The notes: a model not told the origin generated them from the letters alone. 6,825 nucleotides of DNA from Actinomycetota bacterium (GCA_003134755.1 PLCK01000013.1:200-7024); one strand, 5' to 3'. Positions 1 through 6,825 are shown, counted from the stretch's first letter. Made by a program: numbers and translations.

Positions 1-848
1 CGCGGCATCAGCGGGAAGTGGAACGCCATGTGGCACTCGTCGCCCGCGCCGAAGTATTCGACGACATCGCTCGGCCACTGGTTCGCCTCCGCCAGGAGCA
101 CCCGGTCGGGGTAGTCGTTGTCGATCTCCTTGCGCACCCGCTTCAGGTATTCGTGCGTGCGCGGGAGGTTCTCGCCGTTGGTGCCCTCCTCGACGAACAG
201 GTAAGGGACGGCATCGAGCCGGAACCCGTCGATGCCGAGGTCGAGCCAAAACCGCAAGGTGCCGAGCATCGCCTCCTGGACGGCGGGGTGGTCATAGTTG
301 AGGTCCGGCTGATGGCTGAAGAACCGGTGCCAGTAGTACTGCCCGCGGACCGGATCGAACGTCCAGTTCGACTTCTCGGTGTCGACGAAGATGATGCGGG
401 CCTCGCGGTAGCGCGTGTCGGTGTCGGACCACATGTAGTAATCGCCGTAAGGACCGGTCGGGTCGGTGCGTGACGCCTGGAACCAGGGGTGCTGGTCGCT
501 GGTGTGGTTCATGACCAGGTCGGCGACGACGCGCATGCCGCGTTTGTGCGCCTCGTCGACGAGTTCGACGAAGTCACCGAGGTCGCCGAACTCGGGCAGG
601 ATCGTGAAGTAGTCGGATATGTCGTACCCACCGTCGCGCAGCGGCGACTGGAAGATCGGGAGCAGCCAGATGCAGTCGATACCGAGCCACTGCAGGTAGT
701 CGAGCTTCGAGACCAGGCCCTTCAGATCGCCGGTGCCGTCTCCGTTGCTGTCGGCAAAACCGCGTACGAGCACCTCGTAGAACACCGCGCGCTTGTACCA
801 CTGCGGGTCGACCGGGCCGTCTGACGGTTCGGAGATCGGGGTCGTCAT
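1..848 (-). CDS. treS: Trehalose synthase (maltose alpha-D-glucosyltransferase), 5' part only
   Basis: Cytoplasmic GH13 enzyme that interconverts trehalose and maltose; in the GlgE pathway it supplies maltose for phosphorylation and polymer synthesis. The window holds 282 complete codons; actinobacterial TreS is about 570-600 residues, so roughly half is missing past the left edge. Visible in the translation: the N-terminal [20 protein letters not shown] segment (residues 18-37), [17 protein letters not shown] (60-76), [14 protein letters not shown] (110-123, GH13 region I), [11 protein letters not shown] (207-217) with probable nucleophile Asp212, and LLAEANQWP (251-259) with probable acid/base Glu254. 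The third catalytic Asp lies outside. The ATG start overlaps the glgE stop (ATGA) and has a GGAG Shine-Dalgarno 6 nt upstream, so it is co-transcribed and probably translationally coupled with glgE. Family assignment is secure; a C-terminal fusion to a maltokinase cannot be excluded because that end is not present. Confidence 0.96.
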   Translation of the reverse strand, partial: MTTPISEPSDGPVDPQWYKRAVFYEVLVRGFADSNGDGTGDLKGLVSKLDYLQWLGIDCIWLLPIFQSPLRDGGYDISDYFTILPEFGDLGDFVELVDEAHKRGMRVVADLVMNHTSDQHPWFQASRTDPTGPYGDYYMWSDTDTRYREARIIFVDTEKSNWTFDPVRGQYYWHRFFSHQPDLNYDHPAVQEAMLGTLRFWLDLGIDGFRLDAVPYLFVEEGTNGENLPRTHEYLKRVRKEIDNDYPDRVLLAEANQWPSDVVEYFGAGDECHMAFHFPLMP

Positions 849-3115
849 CGAGCACTCCGCGGCAGCGCCTGGCTGGCAAGTGTGGTGGCCTGCACAACAC
901 TGAAGACGTGTGCGGGCTCGGTGTGCGGGTCGAGCCGCACGTAATTGTGCTGGCCCCAGTTGTACCGCGCGCCGCTCAGTTCGTCGACCACCTCGATCCG
1001 GTCGTTCCACCCCAATCCGAGCGCAGGCATGTCCAGTGACAAGGTCGCTTCTCCGACGTTGAACGGATTGAGATTGATGACCACCAGCACGATGTCGTCG
1101 ACACCGCCGACACCGTCGGAACCGTCGACGCCCGCTTCGCCCGAGACGGCCCGCTTGGAGTACGAGAGAATCTGTGGGTTGTCCGCGCTGTGCAGGTCGA
1201 GGTTGCGCAGGCGTTGGAGCGCGACGTGCTGACGCCTGATCTGGTTGAGCCTGGTCAGGTAGCCGGCGAGGCTGCGCCCGGCCTCCTCGGCGGCTGCGTA
1301 ATCTCGCGGCCGGTACTGGTACTTCTCGGAATCGAGATACTCCTCACTGCCCGCCCGCAGTGGCACGTTCTCGAACAGCTCGTAGCCGGAGTAGACGCCC
1401 CAGGTCGGTGACGACGTTGCTGCGAGGACTGCTCGGATCCTGAACGCCGGCGGCCCACCTTGCTGCAGGAACGCGTGCAGGATGTCAGGCGTGTTGACGA
1501 AGAGGTTCGGGCGCAGGAAGTCCGACGTCTCGTGCGACAACTCGGTGAGGTAGCTCTCCAGCTCCGGCCGCGTGTTCCGCCAGGTGAAGTATGTGTAGGA
1601 CTGGTGGAAGCCGATATGTGCGAGCGCGTGCATCATCGGCGGCTTGGTGAACGCCTCGGCAAGGAAGAGCACGTCCGGGTCGGTGGCGCGGATGTCGGCG
1701 AGCAGCTGCTCCCAGAACGCCACCGGTTTCGTGTGCGGATTGTCGACGCGGAAGATCCGGATGCCGTGACTCATCCATAACCGCACCACGCGGGCGATCT
1801 CGTTGTACAGACCGTCGTAGTCGTTGTCGAAGTTGAGCGGGTAGATGTCCTGGTACTTCTTCGGCGGATTCTCCGAGTAGGCGATCGTGCCGTCAGCACG
1901 TGTCGTGAACCATTCCGGGTGCTCGGTGACCCACGGGTGGTCGGGGGAGCAGTTCAGTGCCAGGTCGATCGCGATCTCGAGGCCGAGCTCACCCGCCCGG
2001 GCGACGAAGGCGTCGAAATCCTGCATCGTGCCGAGGTCGGGATGGATCGCGTCGTGCCCGCCAGCGCTCGAGCCGATCGCCCACGGCACGCCAGGGTCGC
2101 CAGGCCCTGGCGTGAGGGTGTTGTTCGGGCCCTTTCGAAACGTCGTCCCGATCGGATGGATCGGCGGGACGTAGACGACGTCGAAGCCCATGTCAGCGAT
2201 GGCCGGCAGCCGGTTGGCCGCGGTCGCGAAAGTACCGGACTTGGGCGGGTCGAGTGTCGCTCCTTCGGAGCGCGGAAAGAACTCGTACCACGAGCCGTAG
2301 AGCGCGCGCTCACGGTCGACCCACAGCGGGAAGGGCCGCGACTTCGTCAGCAACGTGCGGAGCGGGCGGTGCTCGAGCAGGGCGAGGACGTCGCGGTCGA
2401 GTGCGCTCGACAATCGCTCGATGGCGTTGCCGTCGCCACCGTCGCCGCGCAGTGCGGCAGCGACTAACGAGAGCGTTTGCGCCGCCGCCGGGTCGTCACC
2501 CGCGACGCTGGTCGCGGCGAACTCGTGCAGCCGGGCGCCTTCTTCGAGCATCAGCTCGATGTCCTGGCCTTCGGGAATCTTGATGCGCGCGTCGTGTCTC
2601 CAGGTCTCGATCGGGTTGGCCCAGGCCTCGACTTGAAATGTCCACGGCCCGGTCGCGTCGGCAGCGATGATCGCTTCGTAGCGGTCGGTGCCGGGAGCGA
2701 CCAGGCGCATCGGTGTCCACGGCCCTTCGCGGCCGGTTGCGTCGCGCAGGACGACGTTGGCACCGACCGCGTCGTGACCTTCGCGGAAAACGGTGGCACC
2801 GACGACTAGCTGCTCACCGGGGATGGCCTTCGCCGGGTACGCCCCGCATTGGATCACCGGTGCGACGTCGACGATCGGGATGCGGCCGGTGGTCGGCGTC
2901 CCGGCTGGCGTCGGTGCCGCCGCTGTTACAGCGTCTTGCGTTACAGAGACGCGCTTCGTCGGCGTCGGTCGTTTCGCGGGCGTTGCGGAGCGGCTTGCCT
3001 TGGTGTTGCCTGACTTCGCCCTGGAATTTTGGGCCGCACCGGTTCGCGGCCCTGACGCAAGTTTGTCCGTCGGGCCTGCTGCCGTGGCTGGGGCTTGCCT
3101 TCTTTGCGCGCTCAT
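845..3115 (-). CDS. glgE: Alpha-1,4-glucan:maltose-1-phosphate maltosyltransferase GlgE
   Basis: GH13_3 enzyme that transfers maltosyl units from alpha-maltose-1-phosphate to the non-reducing end of alpha-1,4-glucan, releasing phosphate; cytoplasmic. The 756-residue product has, in order: a basic Ala/Thr/Pro/Lys-rich extension (1-76); the GlgE N/S region from [20 protein letters not shown] (77-96) to about 275; the catalytic barrel (about 280-640) with [13 protein letters not shown] (311-323), [18 protein letters not shown] (415-432), [10 protein letters not shown] (455-464) with nucleophile Asp458, [11 protein letters not shown] (483-493) with acid/base Glu487, and [10 protein letters not shown] (538-547) with Asp544 as transition-state stabiliser; then a beta C-domain (about 645-740). 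The Asp-Glu-Asp spacing (29 and 86 residues) matches my recollection of Streptomyces GlgE. The family is usually about 660-700 residues; the excess is the N-terminal extension plus a 12-residue repeat (662-673). No in-frame ATG, GTG or TTG occurs between Met1 and Val87, so the start at 3115 is favoured although its Shine-Dalgarno is poor. Two TTA codons (Leu217, Leu446) are unusual for this base composition. It overlaps treS by 4 nt. Confidence 0.97.
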   Translation of the reverse strand: MSAQRRQAPATAAGPTDKLASGPRTGAAQNSRAKSGNTKASRSATPAKRPTPTKRVSVTQDAVTAAAPTPAGTPTTGRIPIVDVAPVIQCGAYPAKAIPGEQLVVGATVFREGHDAVGANVVLRDATGREGPWTPMRLVAPGTDRYEAIIAADATGPWTFQVEAWANPIETWRHDARIKIPEGQDIELMLEEGARLHEFAATSVAGDDPAAAQTLSLVAAALRGDGGDGNAIERLSSALDRDVLALLEHRPLRTLLTKSRPFPLWVDRERALYGSWYEFFPRSEGATLDPPKSGTFATAANRLPAIADMGFDVVYVPPIHPIGTTFRKGPNNTLTPGPGDPGVPWAIGSSAGGHDAIHPDLGTMQDFDAFVARAGELGLEIAIDLALNCSPDHPWVTEHPEWFTTRADGTIAYSENPPKKYQDIYPLNFDNDYDGLYNEIARVVRLWMSHGIRIFRVDNPHTKPVAFWEQLLADIRATDPDVLFLAEAFTKPPMMHALAHIGFHQSYTYFTWRNTRPELESYLTELSHETSDFLRPNLFVNTPDILHAFLQQGGPPAFRIRAVLAATSSPTWGVYSGYELFENVPLRAGSEEYLDSEKYQYRPRDYAAAEEAGRSLAGYLTRLNQIRRQHVALQRLRNLDLHSADNPQILSYSKRAVSGEAGVDGSDGVGGVDDIVLVVINLNPFNVGEATLSLDMPALGLGWNDRIEVVDELSGARYNWGQHNYVRLDPHTEPAHVFSVVQATTLASQALPRSAR
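855..858 (-). promoter_or_regulatory. Ribosome binding site of treS inside glgE
   Basis: GGAG on the minus strand, 6 nt before the treS ATG and within the last codons of glgE. It fixes the treS start at 848 and allows ribosomes ending glgE to re-initiate at once on treS. Confidence 0.7.
1097..1132 (-). repeat. Four-copy 9-nt in-frame tandem repeat in the GlgE C-domain
   Basis: On the plus strand the units are GTCGACACC, GCCGACACC, GTCGGAACC and GTCGACGCC, back to back. On the coding strand they give Gly-Val-Asp, Gly-Ser-Asp, Gly-Val-Gly and Gly-Val-Asp (GlgE residues 662-673). The run sits in the loop between the SYSKRAV strand and the [12 protein letters not shown] strand, where the M. tuberculosis protein, as I remember it, has no comparable insertion. 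Because the unit is three codons, copy-number change would leave the frame intact. Confidence 0.85.
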
Positions 3116-3122
3116 CGCTTCG

Positions 3123-3128
3123 AACGTA
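3123..3128 (-). promoter_or_regulatory. Candidate -10 element of glgE (possible leaderless mRNA)
   Basis: TACGTT on the minus strand fits TANNNT and ends 7 nt before the glgE ATG, so a transcript could start at the A of the start codon. The weak Shine-Dalgarno (only GAAG, 2 nt from the ATG) fits a leaderless message. The hexamer alone is degenerate and no -35 is clear. Confidence 0.3.
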
Positions 3129-3132
3129 TCGG

Positions 3133-3163
3133 CACCGGGGTAGGCCCCGCGAGGGTCCCGGTG
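3133..3163. repeat. Inverted repeat upstream of glgE
   Basis: CACCGGG (3133-3139) and CCCGGTG (3157-3163) are perfect 7-nt inverted arms with a 17-nt spacer. A nested GGGG-TAGG-CCCC hairpin lies at 3137-3148. If glgE starts transcription at its ATG, the dyad covers about -18 to -48, overlapping the -35 zone, a typical position for a repressor or activator site. Short GC-rich arms can arise by chance. Confidence 0.35.
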
Positions 3164-3270
3164 ATCTTCGTTGGGTTCGCAAGCGGTCGGCGCTCGTGAT
3201 GCACCGCTGGATTCGGCAGCGTCATGAGTCCCAGGTACCCCGGCAGGCCACTGGTAACGCTGTCATCGAC

Positions 3271-3306
3271 GACCCTGTCGGGGCCGCAATCGGCTTGGAT
3301 AGGGTC
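3271..3306 (+). promoter_or_regulatory. Possible 5' hairpin covering the glgP ribosome binding site
   Basis: GACCCT (3271-3276) pairs with AGGGTC (3301-3306). Inside it GGGCCG (3281-3286) pairs with CGGCTT (3291-3296), including two G-U pairs, around a CAAT loop. The two stems are separated by a symmetric 4x4 internal loop. The outer 3' arm contains the AGGG Shine-Dalgarno, which would be hidden when folded. This only matters if transcription begins upstream of 3271. Confidence 0.3.
3300..3305 (+). promoter_or_regulatory. Candidate -10 element or Shine-Dalgarno of glgP
   Basis: TAGGGT reads two ways. As a TANNNT -10 it ends 6 nt before the GTG start and would give a leaderless transcript. 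As a ribosome binding site its AGGG (3301-3304) is 7 nt from the GTG, a normal distance. The sequence alone cannot decide between them. Confidence 0.3.
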
Positions 3307-3311
3307 ACCAC

Positions 3312-5909
3312 GTGAAAGCGATCAGACGGTTCACCGTGCGTACGGTTCTGCCCGAACGATTGGCCACCCTTGGCGATCTCGTGATGAACCTGCGCTGGTC
3401 ATGGCATGCCGAGACGCTCGACCTTTTCGAATCGATCGACCCGCCCACCTGGCGTGCGGTCGGAGGCGACCCGTCGAAACTGCTCGGGCAGGTTGATCCG
3501 TCGCGGTTGGCTGAACTGTCGACCGACGAGTCCTTCCTGGCGCGCCTCGACGAGGCAGCCGACGGGCTGCGGCAGTACCTGCTCCAAGACCGCTGGTTCC
3601 AGACACTTGGGGCCGAGGCGCCGCGGGCGATCGCGTACTTCTCACCCGAGTACGGCATCACGGCCGTGCTGCCGCAGTACTCAGGCGGACTCGGGATTCT
3701 GGCCGGCGACCACCTGAAAACCGCCAGCGATCTCGGCGTCCCGATCATCGGCGTCGGTCTGCTGTATCGCCGCGGGTATTTCAACCAGTCGCTGTCGCGC
3801 GACGGCTGGCAACAAGAGCGCTATCCGCCGGTCGACCCGCACGGCTTGCCGTTGTCGCTCCTGCGTGAGACCGACGGCACCGCGGTGATGATTCCCATCC
3901 AGCTTGCCGGACGCGATCTCCAAGCCCAGGTGTGGGTCTGCCAGGTCGGCCGCATTCCGCTGTTGCTACTCGACTCTGACGTCGAGGGCAACGCGCCGCC
4001 TGAGCGGGACGTCACAGACCGGCTCTACGGCGGGGGTAGCGACCACCGGTTCCGGCAGGAGCTCCTCCTCGGTGTTGGCGGTATCCGTGCGGTACGCGCG
4101 TTTTGCGATTTGACCGGTCACCCGGAGCCCGAGGTCTACCACATGAACGAGGGCCACGCGGGCTTCCTCGCGCTCGAACGCGTCTACGAGTTCGTCTCCA
4201 AGAACGCCTTGACCTTCGACGAAGCGCTCGAAGCCGTCCGTTCGTCCACGCTCTTCACGACGCACACGCCCGTGCCCGCAGGCATCGACAGGTTCCCCCG
4301 CGGACTTGTCGAGCATCACTTTGCGTCGCCCGACAACCCGCTGGGCCTGCCGGTCGACCGGGTGCTGGCGCTCGGCGCCGAAACTTTCCCCGGCGGCGAC
4401 CCGACAGTGTTCAACATGGCAGTGATGGGTCTTCGCGTTGCACAGCGGGCCAACGGCGTTTCGTTGTTACATGGCGACGTGAGCCGGCGCATGTTCGCGG
4501 GCCTGTGGCCGAACTTCGATCCGGCCCAGATTCCGATCACGTCGGTGACGAACGGCGTGCACGCGCCGACCTGGGTCTCGCGCGAGATGCAGCAGCTTGT
4601 CGAACGCGATCTCGGTGTCGATCTCCAGGCGGACGGCGCGGCATGGGCCGGCGCCGATCGGCTCGACGATCGCCAGCTCTGGGAAGTGCGGCGCGCGTTG
4701 CGCAGCCGACTCGTCGACGAGACCAGGCGGCGGCTGCGCGAATCGTGGCAGCAACGCGGCGCGATGGCCTCCGAGCTCGGCTGGATCAGCGATGTGCTCG
4801 ACCCCGACGTCCTTACCATCGGATTCGCCCGTCGGGTGCCGTCCTACAAGCGGCTGACGTTGATGCTGCAGCACCGCGAGCGGTTCACGTCCCTGCTGCT
4901 CGACGAGCGGCGCCCGGTGCAGATGGTCATTGCCGGCAAGGCGCACCCGGCCGACGACGGGGGCAAGCGGCTCATCCAGGAGGTCGTCAAATTCGCCGAC
5001 CAGGTCGGCGTCCGGCATCGTCTTGTGTTCCTGCCCGACTACGACATGGCACTCGCACGCGTGCTCTGCGCCGGTGCCGACGTGTGGCTGAACAATCCAC
5101 TGCGACCGCTCGAGGCTTGCGGAACGTCGGGCATGAAGGCCGCTCTCAACGGCGCCCTCAACCTGTCGATTCGTGACGGGTGGTGGGACGAGTGGTTCGA
5201 CGGCAACAACGGCTGGGCAATCCCGTCGGCGGATGACCTGCCGGAGGAACGGCGCGACGAGGTGGAGGCGACTGCGTTCTATGACCTCGTCGAAAGCCAG
5301 ATGGCGCCGCGGTTCTACGACAACTCCGACGAAGGGCTTCCGACCCGCTGGCTCGAGATGGTGCGGCACACGTTGTCGTCGCTCGGGCCGAAGGTCGTCG
5401 CGACCCGGATGCTGCGCGACTACGTCACCGGTCTTTACGCTCCCGCGGCCGGCTCGTACCGCTCGGTCGTCGACGCCAAGTTCGCTGGAGCGAAGCACCT
5501 CGCCGGCTGGAAGAAGCGGGTCAAGGCCGCCTGGCCCGGCGTCCGTGTCGAGCACGTCGAGGCGCGTGGCGTGTCCGACACGCTGGAGTTCGGAACAGTG
5601 GTGTCGCTGCGCGCGGTCGTCGTGCTCGGCGACTTGAACGCCGACGACGTCGACGTGCAGGCCGCCTACGGTCGGGTCGACGAACACGACGAGATCATCG
5701 CGCCGAACTATGCGTCGCTGCGGTTGTCCGACAAGCGCGACGACGGCAGCTCGATCTATGAAGGCGAGATGACTCTCGACCGGACGGGACCGTTCGGCTA
5801 CAGCGTGCGGGTTCTACCGCTCGACCCGCTGCTTGCGGGTCCCGGAGAACTCGGGCTGATCGCCGTCCCGTCTGCCGGTGAAGGCATGGTCACCGGCGAC
5901 CTGCGCTGA
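3312..5909 (+). CDS. glgP: Glycogen / alpha-glucan phosphorylase (GT35)
   Basis: PLP-dependent cytoplasmic enzyme that phosphorolyses alpha-1,4-glucan ends to glucose-1-phosphate. The 865-residue length is normal for the actinobacterial type. The N-terminal helical domain (about 1-105, DUF3417-like) has NLRWSW at 26-31. The phosphorylase core (about 105-700) shows YSGGLGILAGDHLKTASDLG (123-142), VYHMNEGHAGFLALER (275-290), TLFTTHTPVPAGIDRF (313-328), SVTNGVHAPTW (411-421), GFARRVPSYKRLTLML (504-519) and EACGTSGMKAALNGALNLSI (601-620), where Lys609 is the predicted PLP Schiff-base lysine. A beta-rich C-terminal domain (about 740-855) ends the protein. The GTG start is chosen because MKAIRRFTVR matches the family N-terminus and AGGG lies 7 nt upstream. 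One TTA codon encodes Leu386 in the conserved SLLHG stretch. It is divergent from glgE-treS and followed by a strong palindrome, so it is probably monocistronic. Confidence 0.97.
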   Translation: MKAIRRFTVRTVLPERLATLGDLVMNLRWSWHAETLDLFESIDPPTWRAVGGDPSKLLGQVDPSRLAELSTDESFLARLDEAADGLRQYLLQDRWFQTLGAEAPRAIAYFSPEYGITAVLPQYSGGLGILAGDHLKTASDLGVPIIGVGLLYRRGYFNQSLSRDGWQQERYPPVDPHGLPLSLLRETDGTAVMIPIQLAGRDLQAQVWVCQVGRIPLLLLDSDVEGNAPPERDVTDRLYGGGSDHRFRQELLLGVGGIRAVRAFCDLTGHPEPEVYHMNEGHAGFLALERVYEFVSKNALTFDEALEAVRSSTLFTTHTPVPAGIDRFPRGLVEHHFASPDNPLGLPVDRVLALGAETFPGGDPTVFNMAVMGLRVAQRANGVSLLHGDVSRRMFAGLWPNFDPAQIPITSVTNGVHAPTWVSREMQQLVERDLGVDLQADGAAWAGADRLDDRQLWEVRRALRSRLVDETRRRLRESWQQRGAMASELGWISDVLDPDVLTIGFARRVPSYKRLTLMLQHRERFTSLLLDERRPVQMVIAGKAHPADDGGKRLIQEVVKFADQVGVRHRLVFLPDYDMALARVLCAGADVWLNNPLRPLEACGTSGMKAALNGALNLSIRDGWWDEWFDGNNGWAIPSADDLPEERRDEVEATAFYDLVESQMAPRFYDNSDEGLPTRWLEMVRHTLSSLGPKVVATRMLRDYVTGLYAPAAGSYRSVVDAKFAGAKHLAGWKKRVKAAWPGVRVEHVEARGVSDTLEFGTVVSLRAVVVLGDLNADDVDVQAAYGRVDEHDEIIAPNYASLRLSDKRDDGSSIYEGEMTLDRTGPFGYSVRVLPLDPLLAGPGELGLIAVPSAGEGMVTGDLR

Positions 5910-5911
5910 TA

Positions 5912-5926
5912 GCTGGCGCAGCCAGC
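5912..5926 (+). repeat. Small hairpin just after the glgP stop
   Basis: GCTGGC-GCA-GCCAGC forms a 6-bp stem with a 3-nt loop, starting 2 nt after the stop codon. No T-run follows, so it is not a terminator on its own; it could protect the 3' end or be incidental. Confidence 0.3.
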
Positions 5927-5964
5927 CGGGCGTCGGCGCGCAGCCGTCAACCGCCGCCGGCGAC

Positions 5965-6010
5965 AACGCGGAGTATCAGGGGTGTTAGAACACCCCTGAT
6001 ACTCCACGTT
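5965..6010 (+). terminator. Long palindrome, probable glgP terminator
   Basis: The left arm GGAGTATCAGGGGTGTT (5970-5986) is fully complementary to the right arm at 5989-6005, separated only by AG. After one C/A mismatch, AACG (5965-5968) pairs with CGTT (6007-6010), giving 21 pairs in all; the tip probably opens to a TAGA tetraloop. It begins 55 nt after the glgP stop. The following bases (ATTTGTGG) form only a weak T-run, so efficiency as a Rho-independent terminator is uncertain, although many actinobacterial terminators lack a good U-tract. A dispersed palindromic element or a protein-binding site are alternatives. Confidence 0.7.
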
Positions 6011-6091
6011 ATTTGTGGCGAGCCTGCGAGGATGCGATAGCTGGCGAGTCGCCGCAGAATTTGGCAGGCTGTCCGTGCGTGGGCGCGCGGT

Positions 6092-6096
6092 GGGAG
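6092..6096 (+). promoter_or_regulatory. Ribosome binding site of the methyltransferase gene
   Basis: GGGAG lies 7 nt before the ATG at 6104 and supports that start. I see no convincing promoter between the palindrome and this site. Confidence 0.65.
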
Positions 6097-6103
6097 CAAA
6101 GTC

Positions 6104-6825
6104 ATGAGCGGCGAACCGACAGCATCTCAATCGAGCGAGCCTCCGGCGTTGTTCGGCGGCGACGCAACCGCGATGGCCGACTTCTATGACAACGCCATGG
6201 TTCCTGGGCTCTTCACGCCGTGGGCCGAGGATCTGGTCCGTCGTGTGCCGATCGCCGCGAGTCATCGCGTGCTCGACGTCGCCTGCGGCACCGGAGCCCT
6301 GGCGGCGATTCTCGCTGCCCGCCTTGTCGACAGTGGGGGCGGGGTGCTCGGCACCGACTTCGCCCCGGCGATGGTTGCCCGCGCCGAGGCAAAGGGGATC
6401 CCTGGGGCCACGTTCCGCGTCGGTGATGCGGTCGCCCAGCCCGTGTCCGACGGGGAGTTCGACGGCGTCACCTGCCAGCAAGGTCTGCAGTTCATCCCGG
6501 ACCGGCTGGCTGCGCTGCGAGAGATGCGACGCGCGTTGCGCGGCGGTGGCTGGCTGGCGGTCAGTTGCTGGACTCAGATCAGTGAGCAGCCGCCGTTCGC
6601 GGCATTCGCTACAGCGCTTGCCGGCCGCGGCTGGACGGTCGAGGCGGCCGCCATCGGCGTCCCATTCTCGCTGTTCGATCCCGACGAATTGTTTGCCTTG
6701 GCAGAGCGTGCCGGTTTCGGGGCGATTCGAATGGAGACGGTCACGCTGCCGGTGGTCCTGCCGCCTGCGCGGGCGTGGGCAGACGCATACGCGAACGTTC
6801 CGCCGTTCGTGGGCGCGTACAAGGC
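6104..6825 (+). CDS. Class I SAM-dependent methyltransferase, 5' part
   Basis: The gene runs off the right edge after 240 complete codons. The fold is recognisable: SAM-binding motif I VLDVACGTG (56-64), the motif II acidic residue Asp85 in VLGTDFAPAMVARAE (81-95), FRVGDA (104-109) with Asp108 in the usual adenine-contact position, the FDGVTCQQGLQFIPD strand (119-133), and LRGGGWLAVSCW (145-156) after the helix ALREMRRAL. This is the Methyltransf_11/25, UbiE-like layout for small-molecule methylation. The substrate cannot be told. The first 20 or so residues are polar and probably disordered. It follows glgP in the same direction but behind a probable terminator, so it is likely a separate unit with no shown role in glucan metabolism. 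It carries no TTA codons in the visible part. Confidence 0.88.
   Translation, partial: MSGEPTASQSSEPPALFGGDATAMADFYDNAMVPGLFTPWAEDLVRRVPIAASHRVLDVACGTGALAAILAARLVDSGGGVLGTDFAPAMVARAEAKGIPGATFRVGDAVAQPVSDGEFDGVTCQQGLQFIPDRLAALREMRRALRGGGWLAVSCWTQISEQPPFAAFATALAGRGWTVEAAAIGVPFSLFDPDELFALAERAGFGAIRMETVTLPVVLPPARAWADAYANVPPFVGAYK

Larger units (their letters stand above)
3116..3311. promoter_or_regulatory. Divergent promoter region between glgE and glgP
   Basis: This 196-bp gap separates the start codons of two divergent genes and so must carry the promoters for both. Each gene has a TANNNT hexamer, the actinobacterial -10 type, 6-7 nt before its start codon. No convincing TTGACA-like -35 is visible at normal spacing for either. 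Two inverted repeats are present, one on the glgE side and one overlapping the glgP ribosome binding site. I see no credible small gene or RNA gene here. Confidence 0.75.

Noticed and set aside
2713..3315. A 200-codon plus-strand frame across the glgE-glgP gap
   Set aside because: It is antisense to the glgE 5' end, runs through the needed promoter region and has an Arg-rich composition typical of shadow frames.
4103..5176. A 357-codon open frame on the same strand inside glgP
   Set aside because: Arg/Ala-rich out-of-frame translation of a GC-rich gene with no recognisable domain; a reading-frame shadow.
4467..5687. A 406-codon open frame antisense to glgP
   Set aside because: It lies wholly within glgP, whose protein matches its family end to end. 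GC-rich codon bias keeps the mirror frame free of stops. The translation (Val/Arg/Glu/His-rich) resembles no family I know.
6061..6066. TTGGCA as a -35 box for the methyltransferase gene
   Set aside because: It matches TTGACA at five of six bases, but no TANNNT hexamer follows at 16-19 nt; the region there is a GCGCGC run.
5798..6481. A 227-codon minus-strand open frame spanning the glgP end, the palindrome and the methyltransferase start
   Set aside because: It opposes two well-supported genes, crosses a structured intergenic element, and its translation has no recognisable motif.
1..6825. CRISPR arrays, tRNA or rRNA genes, insertion sequences or phage genes
   Set aside because: No regularly spaced repeats, cloverleaf-forming segments, transposase motifs or terminal inverted repeats were seen on either strand.

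Overview
The window comes from a GC-rich actinobacterium. The evidence is heavily G/C-biased third codon positions, a GlgE-type maltosyltransferase and a GlgP carrying the actinobacterial-style N-terminal domain, a GTG start, and 4-nt overlapping genes. The genus cannot be fixed from the sequence alone. Most of the window is a glycogen / alpha-glucan metabolism locus built around the GlgE pathway.

Layout: the left part runs on the minus strand. glgE (845-3115) is followed, with an ATGA overlap, by treS (848 to beyond the left edge; only the first 282 codons are present). A 196-bp intergenic region (3116-3311) separates glgE from glgP (3312-5909), which is transcribed the other way. It must hold both promoters, and it contains candidate -10 elements and two inverted repeats. 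Beyond glgP lies a 194-bp gap (5910-6103) dominated by a 46-nt near-perfect palindrome, probably the glgP terminator. The 5' 240 codons of a class I SAM-dependent methyltransferase (6104 to the right edge) follow. That gene has no visible link to glucan metabolism.

How the genes work together: TreS interconverts trehalose and maltose. Maltose is phosphorylated by a maltokinase (not in the window; in related clusters it is often next to treS). GlgE then transfers maltosyl units from maltose-1-phosphate onto growing alpha-1,4-glucan. GlgP phosphorolyses the glucan to glucose-1-phosphate. The divergent layout therefore puts a building arm (glgE-treS) and a degrading arm (glgP) on either side of one control region.

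I found no undescribed system. The observations most worth checking are a long basic low-complexity N-terminal extension on GlgE with no alternative start to remove it, a four-copy in-frame 9-nt tandem repeat in the GlgE C-domain, rare TTA leucine codons in both glgE and glgP, the structured divergent promoter region, and the strong palindrome after glgP.
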